Origin: an uncultured Tessaracoccus sp.
GTDB taxonomy: Bacteria > Actinomycetota > Actinomycetes > Propionibacteriales > Propionibacteriaceae
Assembly: GCF_947255005.1 (NCBI RefSeq)
Contig: NZ_CAMYFI010000001.1
Coordinates: 62,001 to 126,000, forward strand
Direction: 5' to 3'
Length of the DNA: 64,000 nucleotides
Shown: piece after piece, positions 1 to 9,183 of the stretch
Layout: each line of letters starts with the position of its first letter
Position numbering within the stretch: the stretch's first letter is position 1
Notes under the pieces: generated by a model
The model's database searches: none
The model's input: the letters and a program-made list of their open reading frames with translations, nothing else
Told to the model about the DNA's origin: nothing
Position numbers and translations under genes: made by a program

Positions 1-1578
1 TTCGACGGGGTGGCTTGCGACGAGGACCTCCCGCCCAGCAGGCACGGGCACGGGGCGACCCGAGACGTTGACGATCACCTGCACACCAGCGTTGTCGAAC
101 ATCAGCACGCCCTCGGGGGCTTCGAGCCATGTCAGGGTGCCTGCGCCGAGCCCTAGCTCCTTGCGCAGGCGCAGAAGCCGACGGTACAACTCCAGCGTGG
201 AGCCCGCGACCCCGCGCTGCTGGGCCACCGCATAGTGCGCGTAATGCTCGGGCTGGGGCAGCCACGTCTTGCCGGTGGGGGAGAAACCCATGCCCGGCGC
301 CTCGGCGTTCCAGGGCAGCGGGATGCGGCACCCGTCGCGGCCGAGCTCCTCGTGGTTGGACTGGAACCAGGCAGGGTCCTGGCGGTACTCGTGGGGAAGG
401 GTCGTGTGGTCGGGCAGGCCCAGCTCCTCACCCTGGTAGAGGTAGGCCGAACCGGGCAGCGCCAGCTCGAGCATCGTCGCCGCGCGGGCGCGGCGAAGGC
501 CGAGCTCCTCGTCGGGTTGCGGATCGCCGGGTCCGAGAAACTCCTTGTGGACGCCCGGTTCGTCCTCGCGTCCGAGCCGGGAGGTGTGCCGCATGGTGTC
601 GTGGTTCGACAGCACCCACGTCGTGGGTGCGCCCACCTTGGCATCCGCGGCCAGCGATGTCTCGATCTGCTCGCGATAGTGCTCAGCATCCCACTCGCAG
701 GTGAGGAACCCGAAGTTGAACGCGGTGTGCATCTCGTCGTCGCGCAGGTATAGCGCCAGCCGGTCGGGGTCATCCACCCAAGCTTCTGCGACGAGGATGC
801 GCTCGCCCTCGTACGAGTTGAGGATCGCCCGCCATCGCCGATACACCTCGTGCACGCCGTCTTGATCCCACATGGGGCCCTGGCCGCCTGAGATCATCCG
901 GTAGTCGGCGTCGTCGTCGGGAAGTCCGGGGGCCTTCACCAGGGAGTGCGCCACGTCGACGCGGAACCCGTCGACGCCGAGGTCGAGCCAGAACCGCAGG
1001 ATGTGATCGAAGCCCTCGCGCACGCGCTCGTTGTCCCAGTCGAGGTCGGGTTGTGTGGTGTCGAATAGGTGGAGGTACCACTGTTCGGGGTTGCCGTTGG
1101 CGTCGTGGAGGCGTGTCCAGGCGTTGCCGCCGAAGATGGAGGTCCAGTTGTTCGGCGGCTGCTCCCCATTCTCTCCGCGGCCATCTGCGAAGTGGTACAT
1201 CGCCCGTTCTGGCGAACCTGGGGCGGAGGCGAGCGCCGCCTGGAACCATTCGTGGTCGGCGCTGGTGTGGTTGGGAACGAGGTCGACGATCAGCCGCAGC
1301 CCGCGCTGGTGGCACTCGTCGATCAGCCGGCGGGCGTCGTCGAGATCACCGAACATCGGGTCGATCGTCAGGTAGTCGGCGACATCGTAGCCGGCGTCTT
1401 TCATGGGGGAGCGGTAGAACGGCGAGCACCAGATGGCGTCGACGCCGAGGTCGCGGATGTGGTCGAGTCGCGAGATGATGCCCGCGAGATCGCCGTACCC
1501 GTCGCCGTTCGCGTCGGCGAACGAGCGGGGGTAGATCTGGTAGATGACGGCGTCGCGCCACCACGAAGTGGTTGTCAT
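1..1578 (-). CDS. GH13 alpha-glucosidase (partial, 3' end beyond window)
   Basis: Glycoside hydrolase family 13, oligo-1,6-/alpha-glucosidase type, expected to hydrolyse maltose or short maltodextrins in the cytoplasm. One uninterrupted frame of 526 codons starts at the ATG at 1578 and runs off the left edge. All four GH13 regions are visible: DLVPNHTSADHEWF, GFRVDVAHS (nucleophile Asp), ILVAEAW (acid/base Glu) and WVLSNHD. The N-terminus (MTTTSWWRDAVIYQIYPRSF) is typical of the family. The ATG overlaps the stop of the upstream lacI-type gene by 4 bp (ATGA), so the two are translationally coupled. Substrate specificity between alpha-1,4 and alpha-1,6 linkages cannot be fixed from sequence alone. 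The usual length of about 550-580 aa implies only a short missing C-terminus. Confidence 0.93.
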   Translation of the reverse strand, partial: MTTTSWWRDAVIYQIYPRSFADANGDGYGDLAGIISRLDHIRDLGVDAIWCSPFYRSPMKDAGYDVADYLTIDPMFGDLDDARRLIDECHQRGLRLIVDLVPNHTSADHEWFQAALASAPGSPERAMYHFADGRGENGEQPPNNWTSIFGGNAWTRLHDANGNPEQWYLHLFDTTQPDLDWDNERVREGFDHILRFWLDLGVDGFRVDVAHSLVKAPGLPDDDADYRMISGGQGPMWDQDGVHEVYRRWRAILNSYEGERILVAEAWVDDPDRLALYLRDDEMHTAFNFGFLTCEWDAEHYREQIETSLAADAKVGAPTTWVLSNHDTMRHTSRLGREDEPGVHKEFLGPGDPQPDEELGLRRARAATMLELALPGSAYLYQGEELGLPDHTTLPHEYRQDPAWFQSNHEELGRDGCRIPLPWNAEAPGMGFSPTGKTWLPQPEHYAHYAVAQQRGVAGSTLELYRRLLRLRKELGLGAGTLTWLEAPEGVLMFDNAGVQVIVNVSGRPVPVPAGREVLVASHPVE

Positions 1579-2546
1579 GGTGCTCCTGTCGTGTCTCGAA
1601 TGGTCAGATCTGGTGCGAACAGCTGCTCGTCGGCGGCCACGTGTTCGCCGCGCAGCATCGTGAGGAGCGCCCCGACGGCGGCCTCGCTGATGGTGTTCAC
1701 AGGTTGGCGCACGGTGGTGAGGTTGGTGAGGTGCATGACGGGTGAATCATCGTAGCCAATGACGCTGTAATCGGCGGGAACGTGGAGGCCCTGGCGGGAT
1801 GCTTCCCGGACGAGGCCGAGCGCCATCACGTCGGAGCCACAGATGATGGCCGTGTGGTCGCTGGCTAGCAGACGTCTGCCGGCGCGGCCACCGCCGTCCG
1901 CGGTGTACTCGGTGTACTCGATGTCGACTTCCTCGAATCCGAGCGCCAAGAAGGCCTCTGCCTTGCGGGTGGTAGGCATGTAGCGGGGCTGGCCGACGGC
2001 GAGCCCGATGCGTTCATGACCAAGCCCACGTAGGTGTTCGACGGCGAGCTCGATGCCGGCGTGATCGTCGGCGCAAAAGAAGGGCGCGGCGATGTCGTCG
2101 TTCGAGCCGTTGATGTAGACGGCAGGGACGTGATCGTCGGTGAGCATGTGGTAGGGCGCCTTCGATGCGAGGGAGTCGGCCGAAGCGCCGGAGACGGAGA
2201 TGATGCCTGAGATCTCGGAGGTGCGTAGCGTGTCGAGGTACTGCATCTCGCTGTATCCACCCTGGCTCACGGGGCACACGATGGCCGAGTATCCGGCGTC
2301 GTAGAGGACGAGGCTCAGTTCTTGCGCGTACTGCGGAAAGACGGGGTTGGAGAGCTCGGGTACAAGAATGGCGACGACGCGAGAGGCAACCTTGGTGGGG
2401 GCTTCATAGCCCGCAGCTTCGAGTGCGCGCAGCACCACGTCACGGGTGGTGTCTTTCACACCGGGTTTTTGGTTCATGACGCGCGAGACTGTCGCTGTGG
2501 ATACTCCAGCGGCCGCAGCGATGTCGGCCAGGGTCGTCGTGATCAT
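1575..2546 (-). CDS. LacI-family transcriptional regulator
   Basis: A 323-aa LacI/GalR-family repressor. An N-terminal helix-turn-helix (LADIAAAAGVSTATVSRVMN, residues about 6-25) is followed by a periplasmic-binding-protein-like sugar-sensing domain. The start at 2546 has a strong ribosome-binding site (GGAGG at about 2554-2558). It is the first gene of a two-gene unit with the GH13 glucosidase and is divergent from malEFG. This arrangement, and operator-like palindromes in front of malE and of the phosphorylase gene, make it the likely maltose/maltodextrin regulator. Whether maltose, glucose or another sugar is the inducer is unknown. Confidence 0.93.
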   Translation of the reverse strand: MITTTLADIAAAAGVSTATVSRVMNQKPGVKDTTRDVVLRALEAAGYEAPTKVASRVVAILVPELSNPVFPQYAQELSLVLYDAGYSAIVCPVSQGGYSEMQYLDTLRTSEISGIISVSGASADSLASKAPYHMLTDDHVPAVYINGSNDDIAAPFFCADDHAGIELAVEHLRGLGHERIGLAVGQPRYMPTTRKAEAFLALGFEEVDIEYTEYTADGGGRAGRRLLASDHTAIICGSDVMALGLVREASRQGLHVPADYSVIGYDDSPVMHLTNLTTVRQPVNTISEAAVGALLTMLRGEHVAADEQLFAPDLTIRDTTGAP

Positions 2547-2596
2547 CGTTGTACCTCCGGGACCATTGATTCAGGTCACGTTACTGCCCTCAAGAT

Positions 2597-2671
2597 ACCT
2601 TTGCAACAGGATGTAAAGGTTTCGTAACATTTCCAAAAGGGCTTGCAATTGGCTCGCGGCAGTGCTTGAAT
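2597..2671 (+). promoter_or_regulatory. lacI/malE divergent control region with operator-like repeats
   Basis: The 190-bp divergent spacer holds a LacI-type operator candidate at 2619-2639 beginning GTTTCG and centred on an AACATT core. It matches 16 of 21 positions of the perfect palindrome at 13733-13754 in front of glgP. Just upstream a second inverted repeat pairs ACCTTTGCA (2597-2605) with TGTAAAGGT (2612-2620), 8 of 9 bp. A weak promoter for malE may be TTGCAA (2643-2648), 17 bp, TTGAAT (2666-2671). The operator would then lie immediately upstream of the -35 box. Protein binding is inferred, not shown. Confidence 0.55.
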
Positions 2672-2738
2672 GTCCTCCAACTGAGGATTGCAGCGAGTGC
2701 AGTTCTCGGAAATGTCGGAATCAAAGGAGATTGATCTC

Positions 2739-3962
2739 ATGCACAAGCGCTTGATCACTATCGCCGCAGCCGCCGCTCTCGCCTTGACGGCATGTGGGGG
2801 CTCGGGTGGTGGCGAAGCCAAACCCTCGGAAAACGCGAAGAGCGAACAGCCCAAGCAGGCCGGTTCCCTCACGATCTGGGCAGACGAAACGCGCATCGAC
2901 GCCTTCAAGGAGCTGGGTGCCCAGTTCAAGGAAAGCTCCGGCGTGACACTCGACGTCGTTCAGAAGCCGACGGGTGATATCGCCAACGACTTCATTGCTC
3001 AGGCGGGCTCGGGTCAGGGCCCAGACCTCATCGTTACCGCCCACGATGGGCTCGGCAACCTCGTGCAAAACGGCGTGATCTCGCCCATCGAATTCGCATC
3101 GAAGGCAGCCGCGTTCAACCCGGTCGCTGTGCAGGCCGTCACCCAGGACGGCAAGGTGTGGGGCATGCCCTACGCGCTCGAGAACATCGCGCTGGTGCGC
3201 AACAACAAGCTGGCGAAGGACACCCCAGACACGCTCGACAAGCTCATCGAGCAGGGCAAGAGCAACGGCTCGAAGTACCCGCTGCTGGTGCAGCAGGGCG
3301 AGCAGGGTGACCCGTACCACATGTACCCCATCCAGACCTCGTTTGGTGCCCCTGTGTTCCAGATGAAGGACAACGAATACACCACTGAGTTGGGCATGGC
3401 CGGCCCTGAAGGTGAGGCCTTCGCCGAATACATCCAGATACTTGGCAAGGAAGGCATCCTGTCCGGCGACATCGGCGGCGAGCAGGCCAAGCAGCTCTTC
3501 CTCGATGGCAAGAGCCCGTACATGATCACCGGTCCGTGGAACACCGCGGAGTTCACGAAGGCTGGCATGGACATCTCCGTGCTCCCCGTGCCGTCGGCCG
3601 GAGGCAAGCCGTCGGCTCCGTTCGTCGGTGTGCAGGTGGTCTACGTCTCTGCGAAGAGCAAGAATGCCCTCGTCGCGAACCAATTCATCGATTTCCTCGG
3701 TTCCAAGCAGGCCCAGGACAAGCTCTACGAGCTCGGCGGACGTGTGCCCGCACTCAAGGAATCCGCGGACGCTATCGACGATGAACTGATGTCTGGCTTC
3801 AACGACGCCGCCAAGGATGGCCAGCCCATGCCGACCATCCCTGAGATGAACGCCGTGTGGGAGTTCTGGGGCAACACCCAGATTCAGATCATCGATCAGA
3901 AGTCGCCCGACGCTAAGGCCGCGTGGCAGACGATGGTCAAGAACATCCAGTCGAAGTTCTGA
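2739..3962 (+). CDS. malE: Maltose/maltodextrin ABC transporter substrate-binding lipoprotein
   Basis: Extracytoplasmic solute-binding protein of family 1 (MalE-like), 407 aa from the chosen ATG. An AAAGGAGA ribosome-binding site lies 8 bp upstream; an earlier in-frame start would lack one and would add residues before the signal peptide. The signal peptide ends in a lipobox, LTAC, with lipidated Cys19, followed by a Gly/Ser/Glu-rich linker and the binding domain (ITGPWNTAEFTKAG near residue 270 is typical of family 1). It should deliver maltodextrins to MalF-MalG. No ATPase gene is present in this operon. Confidence 0.92.
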   Translation: MHKRLITIAAAAALALTACGGSGGGEAKPSENAKSEQPKQAGSLTIWADETRIDAFKELGAQFKESSGVTLDVVQKPTGDIANDFIAQAGSGQGPDLIVTAHDGLGNLVQNGVISPIEFASKAAAFNPVAVQAVTQDGKVWGMPYALENIALVRNNKLAKDTPDTLDKLIEQGKSNGSKYPLLVQQGEQGDPYHMYPIQTSFGAPVFQMKDNEYTTELGMAGPEGEAFAEYIQILGKEGILSGDIGGEQAKQLFLDGKSPYMITGPWNTAEFTKAGMDISVLPVPSAGGKPSAPFVGVQVVYVSAKSKNALVANQFIDFLGSKQAQDKLYELGGRVPALKESADAIDDELMSGFNDAAKDGQPMPTIPEMNAVWEFWGNTQIQIIDQKSPDAKAAWQTMVKNIQSKF

Positions 3963-3980
3963 TTTATCCTCGCTATCGGA

Positions 3981-4016
3981 TAGGGGCGGGCTACGGTAAT
4001 GCCAAGCCCGCCCCTA
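3981..4016 (+). promoter_or_regulatory. Intercistronic hairpin between malE and malF
   Basis: A perfect 12-bp stem (TAGGGGCGGGCT at 3981-3992, complement at 4005-4016) with a 12-nt loop sits 18 bp after the malE stop and 22 bp before malF. There is no T-run, so full intrinsic termination is unlikely. Such hairpins after binding-protein genes commonly protect the upstream mRNA from 3' decay or reduce read-through, giving more binding protein than permease. The role here is inferred from position and structure. Confidence 0.75.
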
Positions 4017-4038
4017 CTGAGTATCGAAGGGCAGCAAG

Positions 4039-5604
4039 TTGAGCACAGCAACGAAGGTGGAGCGCCCACCACTCTCACACGCTCGGGATCTCTCGCGCCC
4101 GGGCTTCTACGTCAAGCTCCTACTCATGGGGCTCGTCAACGCATTCGGCATCTACGGGATTCTCGCCTGTTACGGTCAGCAGCGCTGGGGCATCCTCGTG
4201 TTCCTCGTCGCCTCGTTGGCGATTGCCGATGTCATCTACTTCTCCAAGCGTGCCATTCCCGCAAAGTATCTGTTCCCCGGCCTGATCTTTTTGATCATCT
4301 ACCAGGTCTACGTCATGGGAATGACGGGCTACGTCGCGTTCACGAACTATGGCGACGGGCACTCCGACACCAAGCAGCACGCAGTCGGGCAAATCCTCGC
4401 CACCTCCGAGGCTGAGGGCGACGTGCAGCTGCCCCTCACGGTCATGGAGCGCGATGGCGAGCTTGGGTTTGCCGTCGTGCGTGACGGCAAGGCCATGTTC
4501 GGCACCGCAGAGCAGGCGCTGGAACCGCTCGAGGGAGCCACCGTCGAAGGCGACAGGGTGACGGGAGCTGACGGCGCCAGCGTGCTGTCGACGCAGGACA
4601 TCATCACCCGTCAAGACGAGGTGCTGAACCTGCGCGTTGCCTTGAGTGACGACCCTAATGAGGGCTCGCTGCGCACCCGCAACGGTTCGACGGCCACGCA
4701 GGCCACGCCGTCACTGCGCTACGACGAAGCCAAGGACACCTTCACCAACACGGCAGGCACCGTGTTCAAGGCCGACGAATCCAAGGGCAACTACATCTCT
4801 GACCAGGGTGAGAAACTCGAGCCAGGGTGGCGGGTGAACGTCGGGTTGAAGAACTTCACGTTCCTATTCACCAACCCCGAGGTGTCGAAGTTCTTCCTCG
4901 GGTCGCTCGGCTGGACGTTCGCGTTCGCGTTCCTCTCGGTGTTCACGACGTTCGCGTTGGGTCTGCTCATCGCCGTGATCTTCAACGATCCCAGGGTGAA
5001 GGGGCGGGTCATCTACCGTTCGCTGTTCATCCTGCCCTACGCCTTCCCCGGCTTCCTGGCCGCGCTGGTGTGGAAGGGCATGCTGAACAGGCAGTTCGGG
5101 TTCATCAACCAGACGTTGCTGGGCGGTGCCACCATCGATTGGTTGGGCGACGGGAACCTCGCGAAGCTGTCGATCCTCATGGTGAACCTATGGTTGGGTT
5201 TCCCCTACATGTTCCTGATCTGCACCGGCGCGCTCCAGTCGATTCCCGGCGAGCTCACCGAGGCCGGCATCATGGACGGTGCGGGTCCGGTGAAGCGATT
5301 CTTCAACGTGACGCTGCCGATGCTGATGGTCTCCGTGGCGCCGCTGCTGATTTCGAGCTTCGCATTTAACTTCAACAACTTCTCACTGATCTACATGCTC
5401 ACCGGCGGTGGCCCCAACTATCCGGGCGCGCCGTTCAATGTCGGTGAAACGGACATCTTGATCTCGATGGTGTACGCCATCTCGTTCGAGGGTGAGAAGC
5501 AATACGGCGTGGCCAGCGCACTGTCGATCATCATCTTCGTGGTGGTGGGCATCATCGCCTGGCTTGGTTTCCGTCAGACTCGCAAGCTTGAGGAGATCAT
5601 GTGA
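4039..5604 (+). CDS. malF: Maltose/maltodextrin ABC transporter permease MalF
   Basis: Inner-membrane permease of 521 aa. Three N-terminal membrane segments are followed by a long extracytoplasmic insertion (roughly residues 105-270), the hallmark of MalF, and then the conserved permease core. The cytoplasmic EAA loop is visible (EAGIMDGAGPVKRFF then TLPML) and would contact the ATPase. I chose the TTG at 4039 because GAAGGG lies 7 bp upstream and the protein then has a full cytoplasmic N-terminus; the next in-frame ATG (4126) would delete part of the first membrane helix. It overlaps malG by one base. Confidence 0.9.
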   Translation: MSTATKVERPPLSHARDLSRPGFYVKLLLMGLVNAFGIYGILACYGQQRWGILVFLVASLAIADVIYFSKRAIPAKYLFPGLIFLIIYQVYVMGMTGYVAFTNYGDGHSDTKQHAVGQILATSEAEGDVQLPLTVMERDGELGFAVVRDGKAMFGTAEQALEPLEGATVEGDRVTGADGASVLSTQDIITRQDEVLNLRVALSDDPNEGSLRTRNGSTATQATPSLRYDEAKDTFTNTAGTVFKADESKGNYISDQGEKLEPGWRVNVGLKNFTFLFTNPEVSKFFLGSLGWTFAFAFLSVFTTFALGLLIAVIFNDPRVKGRVIYRSLFILPYAFPGFLAALVWKGMLNRQFGFINQTLLGGATIDWLGDGNLAKLSILMVNLWLGFPYMFLICTGALQSIPGELTEAGIMDGAGPVKRFFNVTLPMLMVSVAPLLISSFAFNFNNFSLIYMLTGGGPNYPGAPFNVGETDILISMVYAISFEGEKQYGVASALSIIIFVVVGIIAWLGFRQTRKLEEIM

Positions 5605-6524
5605 TGAGTACGCAATCGGTAACCTCTAAGCAAACGTCCGGCGCGCAGTCCGCACCGGAGCAGCGCAAAGTCAAGGGCGCGGGGTGGCGGTGGTTCAAGT
5701 CAGTGGGCTGGAAGCACGTGTTCGCCATCGTGTTCATCGTCTACTGCATCCTGCCGCTGCTGTACGTCGTCTCTGCCTCGGTAAACCCGAGGGGCACCCT
5801 CACGGGCTCGAATAACCTGTTCCAGGCGTTCACCGGAGCGCACTACCAGAGGTTGCTGGAGACGGACTTCCCGAAGTGGGCGCTGCACTCACTGTTCGTG
5901 TCGAGCGTCACCGCCGTCGCTACCGTCCTCATGGCGGCCTGCGCGGCGTACGCGTTCAGCCGGTTCCGGTTCAAGGGCCGCCACGGTGGGCTGACGTTCC
6001 TGCTCATCATCCAGATGTTCCCGCAGATGCTGGCCTTCGTCGCCATCTTCCTGCTGCTGCTCACCATTCAAGAGATCTACCCACCGCTGGGGCTCGGGCA
6101 GCACCTCGGGCTGATCGCCGTCTATCTGGGCGGCGCGCTGGGGGCGAACACCTTCCTCATGTACGGCTTCTTCAACACCATCCCGAAGGAGCTCGACGAG
6201 GCAGCGAAGATCGACGGCGCCACGCACGCCCAGATTTTCTGGGGCATCATCATGCGCTTGGTGTCGCCCATCCTCGCGGTGGTCGGCCTGCTGAGCTTCG
6301 TCGGCACCTACGGCGAGTTCATCCTTGCGCGCGTGGTGCTGCAGCGTCCTGAGCAGTACACGCTCGCCGTCGGCCTCTATGTGTGGGCCTCCGACGAGCG
6401 CAACGCCCCGTGGTCGCTGTTCGCCGCAGGTGCGGTGCTCGCCGCAATCCCCGTTATCCTGCTGTTCATGTTCCTGCAGAAATACATCGTGAGCGGGCTC
6501 ACCGCTGGCGGTGTGAAGGGATAA
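5604..6524 (+). CDS. malG: Maltose/maltodextrin ABC transporter permease MalG
   Basis: Second permease subunit, 306 aa, with about six membrane helices and the EAA motif (DEAAKIDGATHAQIF). The ATG at 5604 shares its A with the malF stop (TGATG) and has GAGGAG 8 bp upstream; a GTG at 5601 is the alternative but is closer to the ribosome-binding site. With MalF it forms the channel of a type I importer. The operon ends here without a MalK-type ATPase, so a shared multi-sugar ATPase (MsiK type, known in other actinobacteria) presumably energises it from elsewhere in the genome. Confidence 0.91.
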   Translation: MSTQSVTSKQTSGAQSAPEQRKVKGAGWRWFKSVGWKHVFAIVFIVYCILPLLYVVSASVNPRGTLTGSNNLFQAFTGAHYQRLLETDFPKWALHSLFVSSVTAVATVLMAACAAYAFSRFRFKGRHGGLTFLLIIQMFPQMLAFVAIFLLLLTIQEIYPPLGLGQHLGLIAVYLGGALGANTFLMYGFFNTIPKELDEAAKIDGATHAQIFWGIIMRLVSPILAVVGLLSFVGTYGEFILARVVLQRPEQYTLAVGLYVWASDERNAPWSLFAAGAVLAAIPVILLFMFLQKYIVSGLTAGGVKG

Positions 6525-6559
6525 CGATGTTCCGAAGCTAGTGATGGGCAAGGGACGGA

Positions 6560-6606
6560 AGGCCGGGCTCAGGTGCGTACTGCATCGGCCCGGCCTCCTT
6601 GTCTCT
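6560..6606 (+). terminator. Terminator of the malEFG operon
   Basis: A 9-bp perfect GC-rich stem (AGGCCGGGC at 6560-6568 with its complement at 6588-6596) has a 19-nt loop and is followed by a pyrimidine-rich stretch (CCTTGTCTCTATT). It lies 35 bp after the malG stop and upstream of the chosen purF start. Confidence 0.65.
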
Positions 6607-6668
6607 ATTGGGTGAACGAAACCACGTCGAACCATGCACGCCCTGCGACGGATGGATACGATGAACGG

Positions 6669-8147
6669 GTGCTCCACCCAGACGGCAAGCTCACCCTTGA
6701 GCTCGATCCCATCGACACCCCACCTCGCGACGAGTGTGGCGTGTTCGGCGTCTGGGCCCCCGACGAGGACGTCGCTCAACTCACCTACTTCGGGCTGTTC
6801 GCCCTACAACACCGCGGCCAAGAGTCCGCAGGCCTAGCGGTGTCGTCCGGCGAGCGCATCACGGTGTTCAAAGACATGGGGCTGGTGGCGCAAGTATTCG
6901 ACGAGTCGACGCTGAAGTCGCTGCCGGGCGACATTGCCATCGGGCATACGCGGTATTCGACGGGCGGTTCGTCGACGTGGAACAACGCCCAGCCCACCTT
7001 CCGCTCGCGCCCCGACGGCACGGGGTTGGCGCTCGCCCACAACGGCAACCTCACGAACACCGACGAGCTCGAGGCGTGGCTGCACGAACTCGCGCCGGAA
7101 ACGAAGGTCGCATCCAAGCATGCCGCGATGGATTCAACGTCGGACACGGCCCTCATCTCGGCGCTCATGGTGTCGATGGGGGAGAAACCCCTGGAGGACA
7201 TCGCTCATGAGGTGCTGCCACGCCTCAAGGGTGCATTCTCGCTGGTGTTCATGACCCCGACGACGCTGTACGCCGCGCGCGACCCGCAGGGCGTGCGCCC
7301 GCTCGTACTCGGACGGTTGCGCACAGGCTGGGTGGTGGCGAGCGAGACGGCGGCGCTGGACATCGTCGGCGCATCGTTCATCCGTGAAATCGAGCCGGGG
7401 GAATTCGTCGCTATCGACGCGGCCGGGCTTCGTACCCAGCGTTTCGCTGAAGCGCGGCCGAAGGGCTGCATCTTCGAGTACGTGTACCTGGCGCGTCCGG
7501 ATACGAAGATTGCCGGGCGGGGCGTGTACGAAACTCGCGTCGAGATTGGTAGACGTCTCGCGCGCGAGCATCCCGTCGACGCCGACCTGGTGATCCCCAC
7601 GCCCGATTCCGGCACGCCGTCGGCAATCGGGTTTGCGAAGGAATCGGGCATCGAGTTCGGGCTCGGGCTCGTGAAGAACTCTTACGTCGGACGCACCTTC
7701 ATTCAGCCGTCCGACACCATCCGGCAGCTCGGCATTCGTTTGAAGCTGAACCCGCTGCGCGCGGTGATCGAGGGCAAGCGGCTCGTGGTCGTCGACGATT
7801 CCATCGTGCGCGGCAACACCCAGCGCGCCCTCGTGCGGATGCTGCGCGAGGCGGGCGCCAGCGAGGTGCATGTGCGCGTCGCGTCGCCGCCGGTGTTGTG
7901 GCCGTGCTTCTACGGCATCGACTTCGCCACGCGCGCGCAGCTGATCGCGCCCGGACTCACCGTCGATGACATCTGCCGTTCCATCGGGGCTGATTCCCTC
8001 GGATATGTTTCGATGGAGGCCATGACCGAGGCGACGACGGTGCCGGCCTCACAACTGTGTCGTGCCTGTTTCGACGGCCACTATCCAATCAGTATCCCCA
8101 AGGAGCAGGGCAGGCTGCTCGGTATCACGAACGAGGAGGAGCTGTGA
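6669..8147 (+). CDS. purF: Amidophosphoribosyltransferase PurF
   Basis: First committed step of de novo purine synthesis: PRPP plus glutamine gives 5-phosphoribosylamine. The class II glutamine amidotransferase domain begins at the catalytic Cys of DECGVFGVWAP, after a propeptide that must be cleaved. The C-terminal phosphoribosyltransferase domain carries the PRPP loop VVVDDSIVRGNT. I chose the GTG at 6669 (492 aa) because it gives a short 22-residue propeptide and leaves the mal terminator intact; a longer frame upstream (GTG 6573) would start inside that hairpin. No good ribosome-binding site marks the start, so it is uncertain. It overlaps purM by GTGA. Confidence 0.95.
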   Translation: MLHPDGKLTLELDPIDTPPRDECGVFGVWAPDEDVAQLTYFGLFALQHRGQESAGLAVSSGERITVFKDMGLVAQVFDESTLKSLPGDIAIGHTRYSTGGSSTWNNAQPTFRSRPDGTGLALAHNGNLTNTDELEAWLHELAPETKVASKHAAMDSTSDTALISALMVSMGEKPLEDIAHEVLPRLKGAFSLVFMTPTTLYAARDPQGVRPLVLGRLRTGWVVASETAALDIVGASFIREIEPGEFVAIDAAGLRTQRFAEARPKGCIFEYVYLARPDTKIAGRGVYETRVEIGRRLAREHPVDADLVIPTPDSGTPSAIGFAKESGIEFGLGLVKNSYVGRTFIQPSDTIRQLGIRLKLNPLRAVIEGKRLVVVDDSIVRGNTQRALVRMLREAGASEVHVRVASPPVLWPCFYGIDFATRAQLIAPGLTVDDICRSIGADSLGYVSMEAMTEATTVPASQLCRACFDGHYPISIPKEQGRLLGITNEEEL

Positions 8148-9181
8148 GCAACGCGTACGCGCGGGCGGGCGTCGACATTGAGGCGGGGGATCGTGCCGTC
8201 GAGCTGATGAAGGCTTCGGTGGCGCGCAGCCGCCGCCCCGAGGTGCTGGGTGGGCTGGGCGGCTTCGCCGGATTCTTCGATGCCAGCGCGCTGAGGACCA
8301 TGAAGCAGCCGGTCCTGGTGAGTTCCACCGACGGTGTGGGCACCAAGGTGGCCATCGCGCAAGCTCTCGACAAGCACGACACGATCGGCTTCGACCTGAT
8401 CGGCATGCTCGTCGACGATCTCGTCGTCACCGGCGCCGAGCCGCTGTTCGTCACCGACTACATCGCCTGTGGCAAGGTGGTTCCCGAACGCATCGCTGCC
8501 ATCGTCGGTGGCATCGCCGACGCATGCGTCGCCGCGGGCTGCGCGCTCGTCGGTGGCGAAACCGCGGAGCATCCTGGCCTGCTCGGGCCGGATGAGTACG
8601 ACGTCGCCGGCGCCACGACGGGTGTGGTGGAGCGCGCCAAGATTCTCGGCCCCGAACGGGTGCGAGCGGGCGATGTCGTCGTCGCATTGGCCTCCTCGGG
8701 ATTGCATTCCAACGGCTATTCGCTCGTGCGGCACGTGCTGTTGCAGGAAGCTCGCTGGCGGCTCGACCGTCACGTCGACGAGCTCGGACGCACGCTGGGT
8801 GAGGAGCTGCTGGAGCCCACGAAGGTGTATGCCCTCGACGTGCTGGCGCTCATCGACGAGGTGGAGACGCATGCGTTTTCGCACATCACCGGCGGCGGGC
8901 TCGAAGCGAACCTCGCCCGTGTGATCCCTGACGGGCTCAGCGCGCGGCTGCAACGCTCGTCGTGGACGCCCGCGCCTATTTTCCAGCTCGTGCAGCAGGT
9001 GGGCGGTCTCACGCAGGCCGACCTTGACGCCACCTTGAACATGGGGGTGGGCATGGCAGCCATCCTGCCTGCGGAATCCGTCGATGGCGCGCTCGCGCTG
9101 CTTGAACGGCGCGGCATCAGCTCCTGGGTGCTGGGTGAGATTACGGACGGCGAAGGCTCGGGCACAGCGGCACTCATCTGA
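8144..9181 (+). CDS. purM: Phosphoribosylformylglycinamidine cyclo-ligase PurM
   Basis: AIR synthetase, fifth step of purine synthesis, closing the imidazole ring of FGAM with ATP. The 345-aa length is normal. Visible motifs are DGVGTKVAIA (glycine-rich ATP site) and VGGETAEHPG. The GTG at 8144 overlaps the purF stop (GTGA) and is preceded by GAGGAGG inside purF, so purF and purM are translationally coupled. Confidence 0.96.
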   Translation: MSNAYARAGVDIEAGDRAVELMKASVARSRRPEVLGGLGGFAGFFDASALRTMKQPVLVSSTDGVGTKVAIAQALDKHDTIGFDLIGMLVDDLVVTGAEPLFVTDYIACGKVVPERIAAIVGGIADACVAAGCALVGGETAEHPGLLGPDEYDVAGATTGVVERAKILGPERVRAGDVVVALASSGLHSNGYSLVRHVLLQEARWRLDRHVDELGRTLGEELLEPTKVYALDVLALIDEVETHAFSHITGGGLEANLARVIPDGLSARLQRSSWTPAPIFQLVQQVGGLTQADLDATLNMGVGMAAILPAESVDGALALLERRGISSWVLGEITDGEGSGTAALI

Positions 9182-9183
9182 GG

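Noticed and set aside
1..1578. Apparent fragmentation of the glucosidase into several short frames
   Set aside because: Reading the minus strand from ATG 1578 gives one uninterrupted frame to the window edge with all GH13 motifs in order.
6573..6668. 32-residue N-terminal extension of PurF
   Set aside because: It would start inside the terminator hairpin of malEFG, has no ribosome-binding site, and homologues have a short propeptide before the catalytic Cys.
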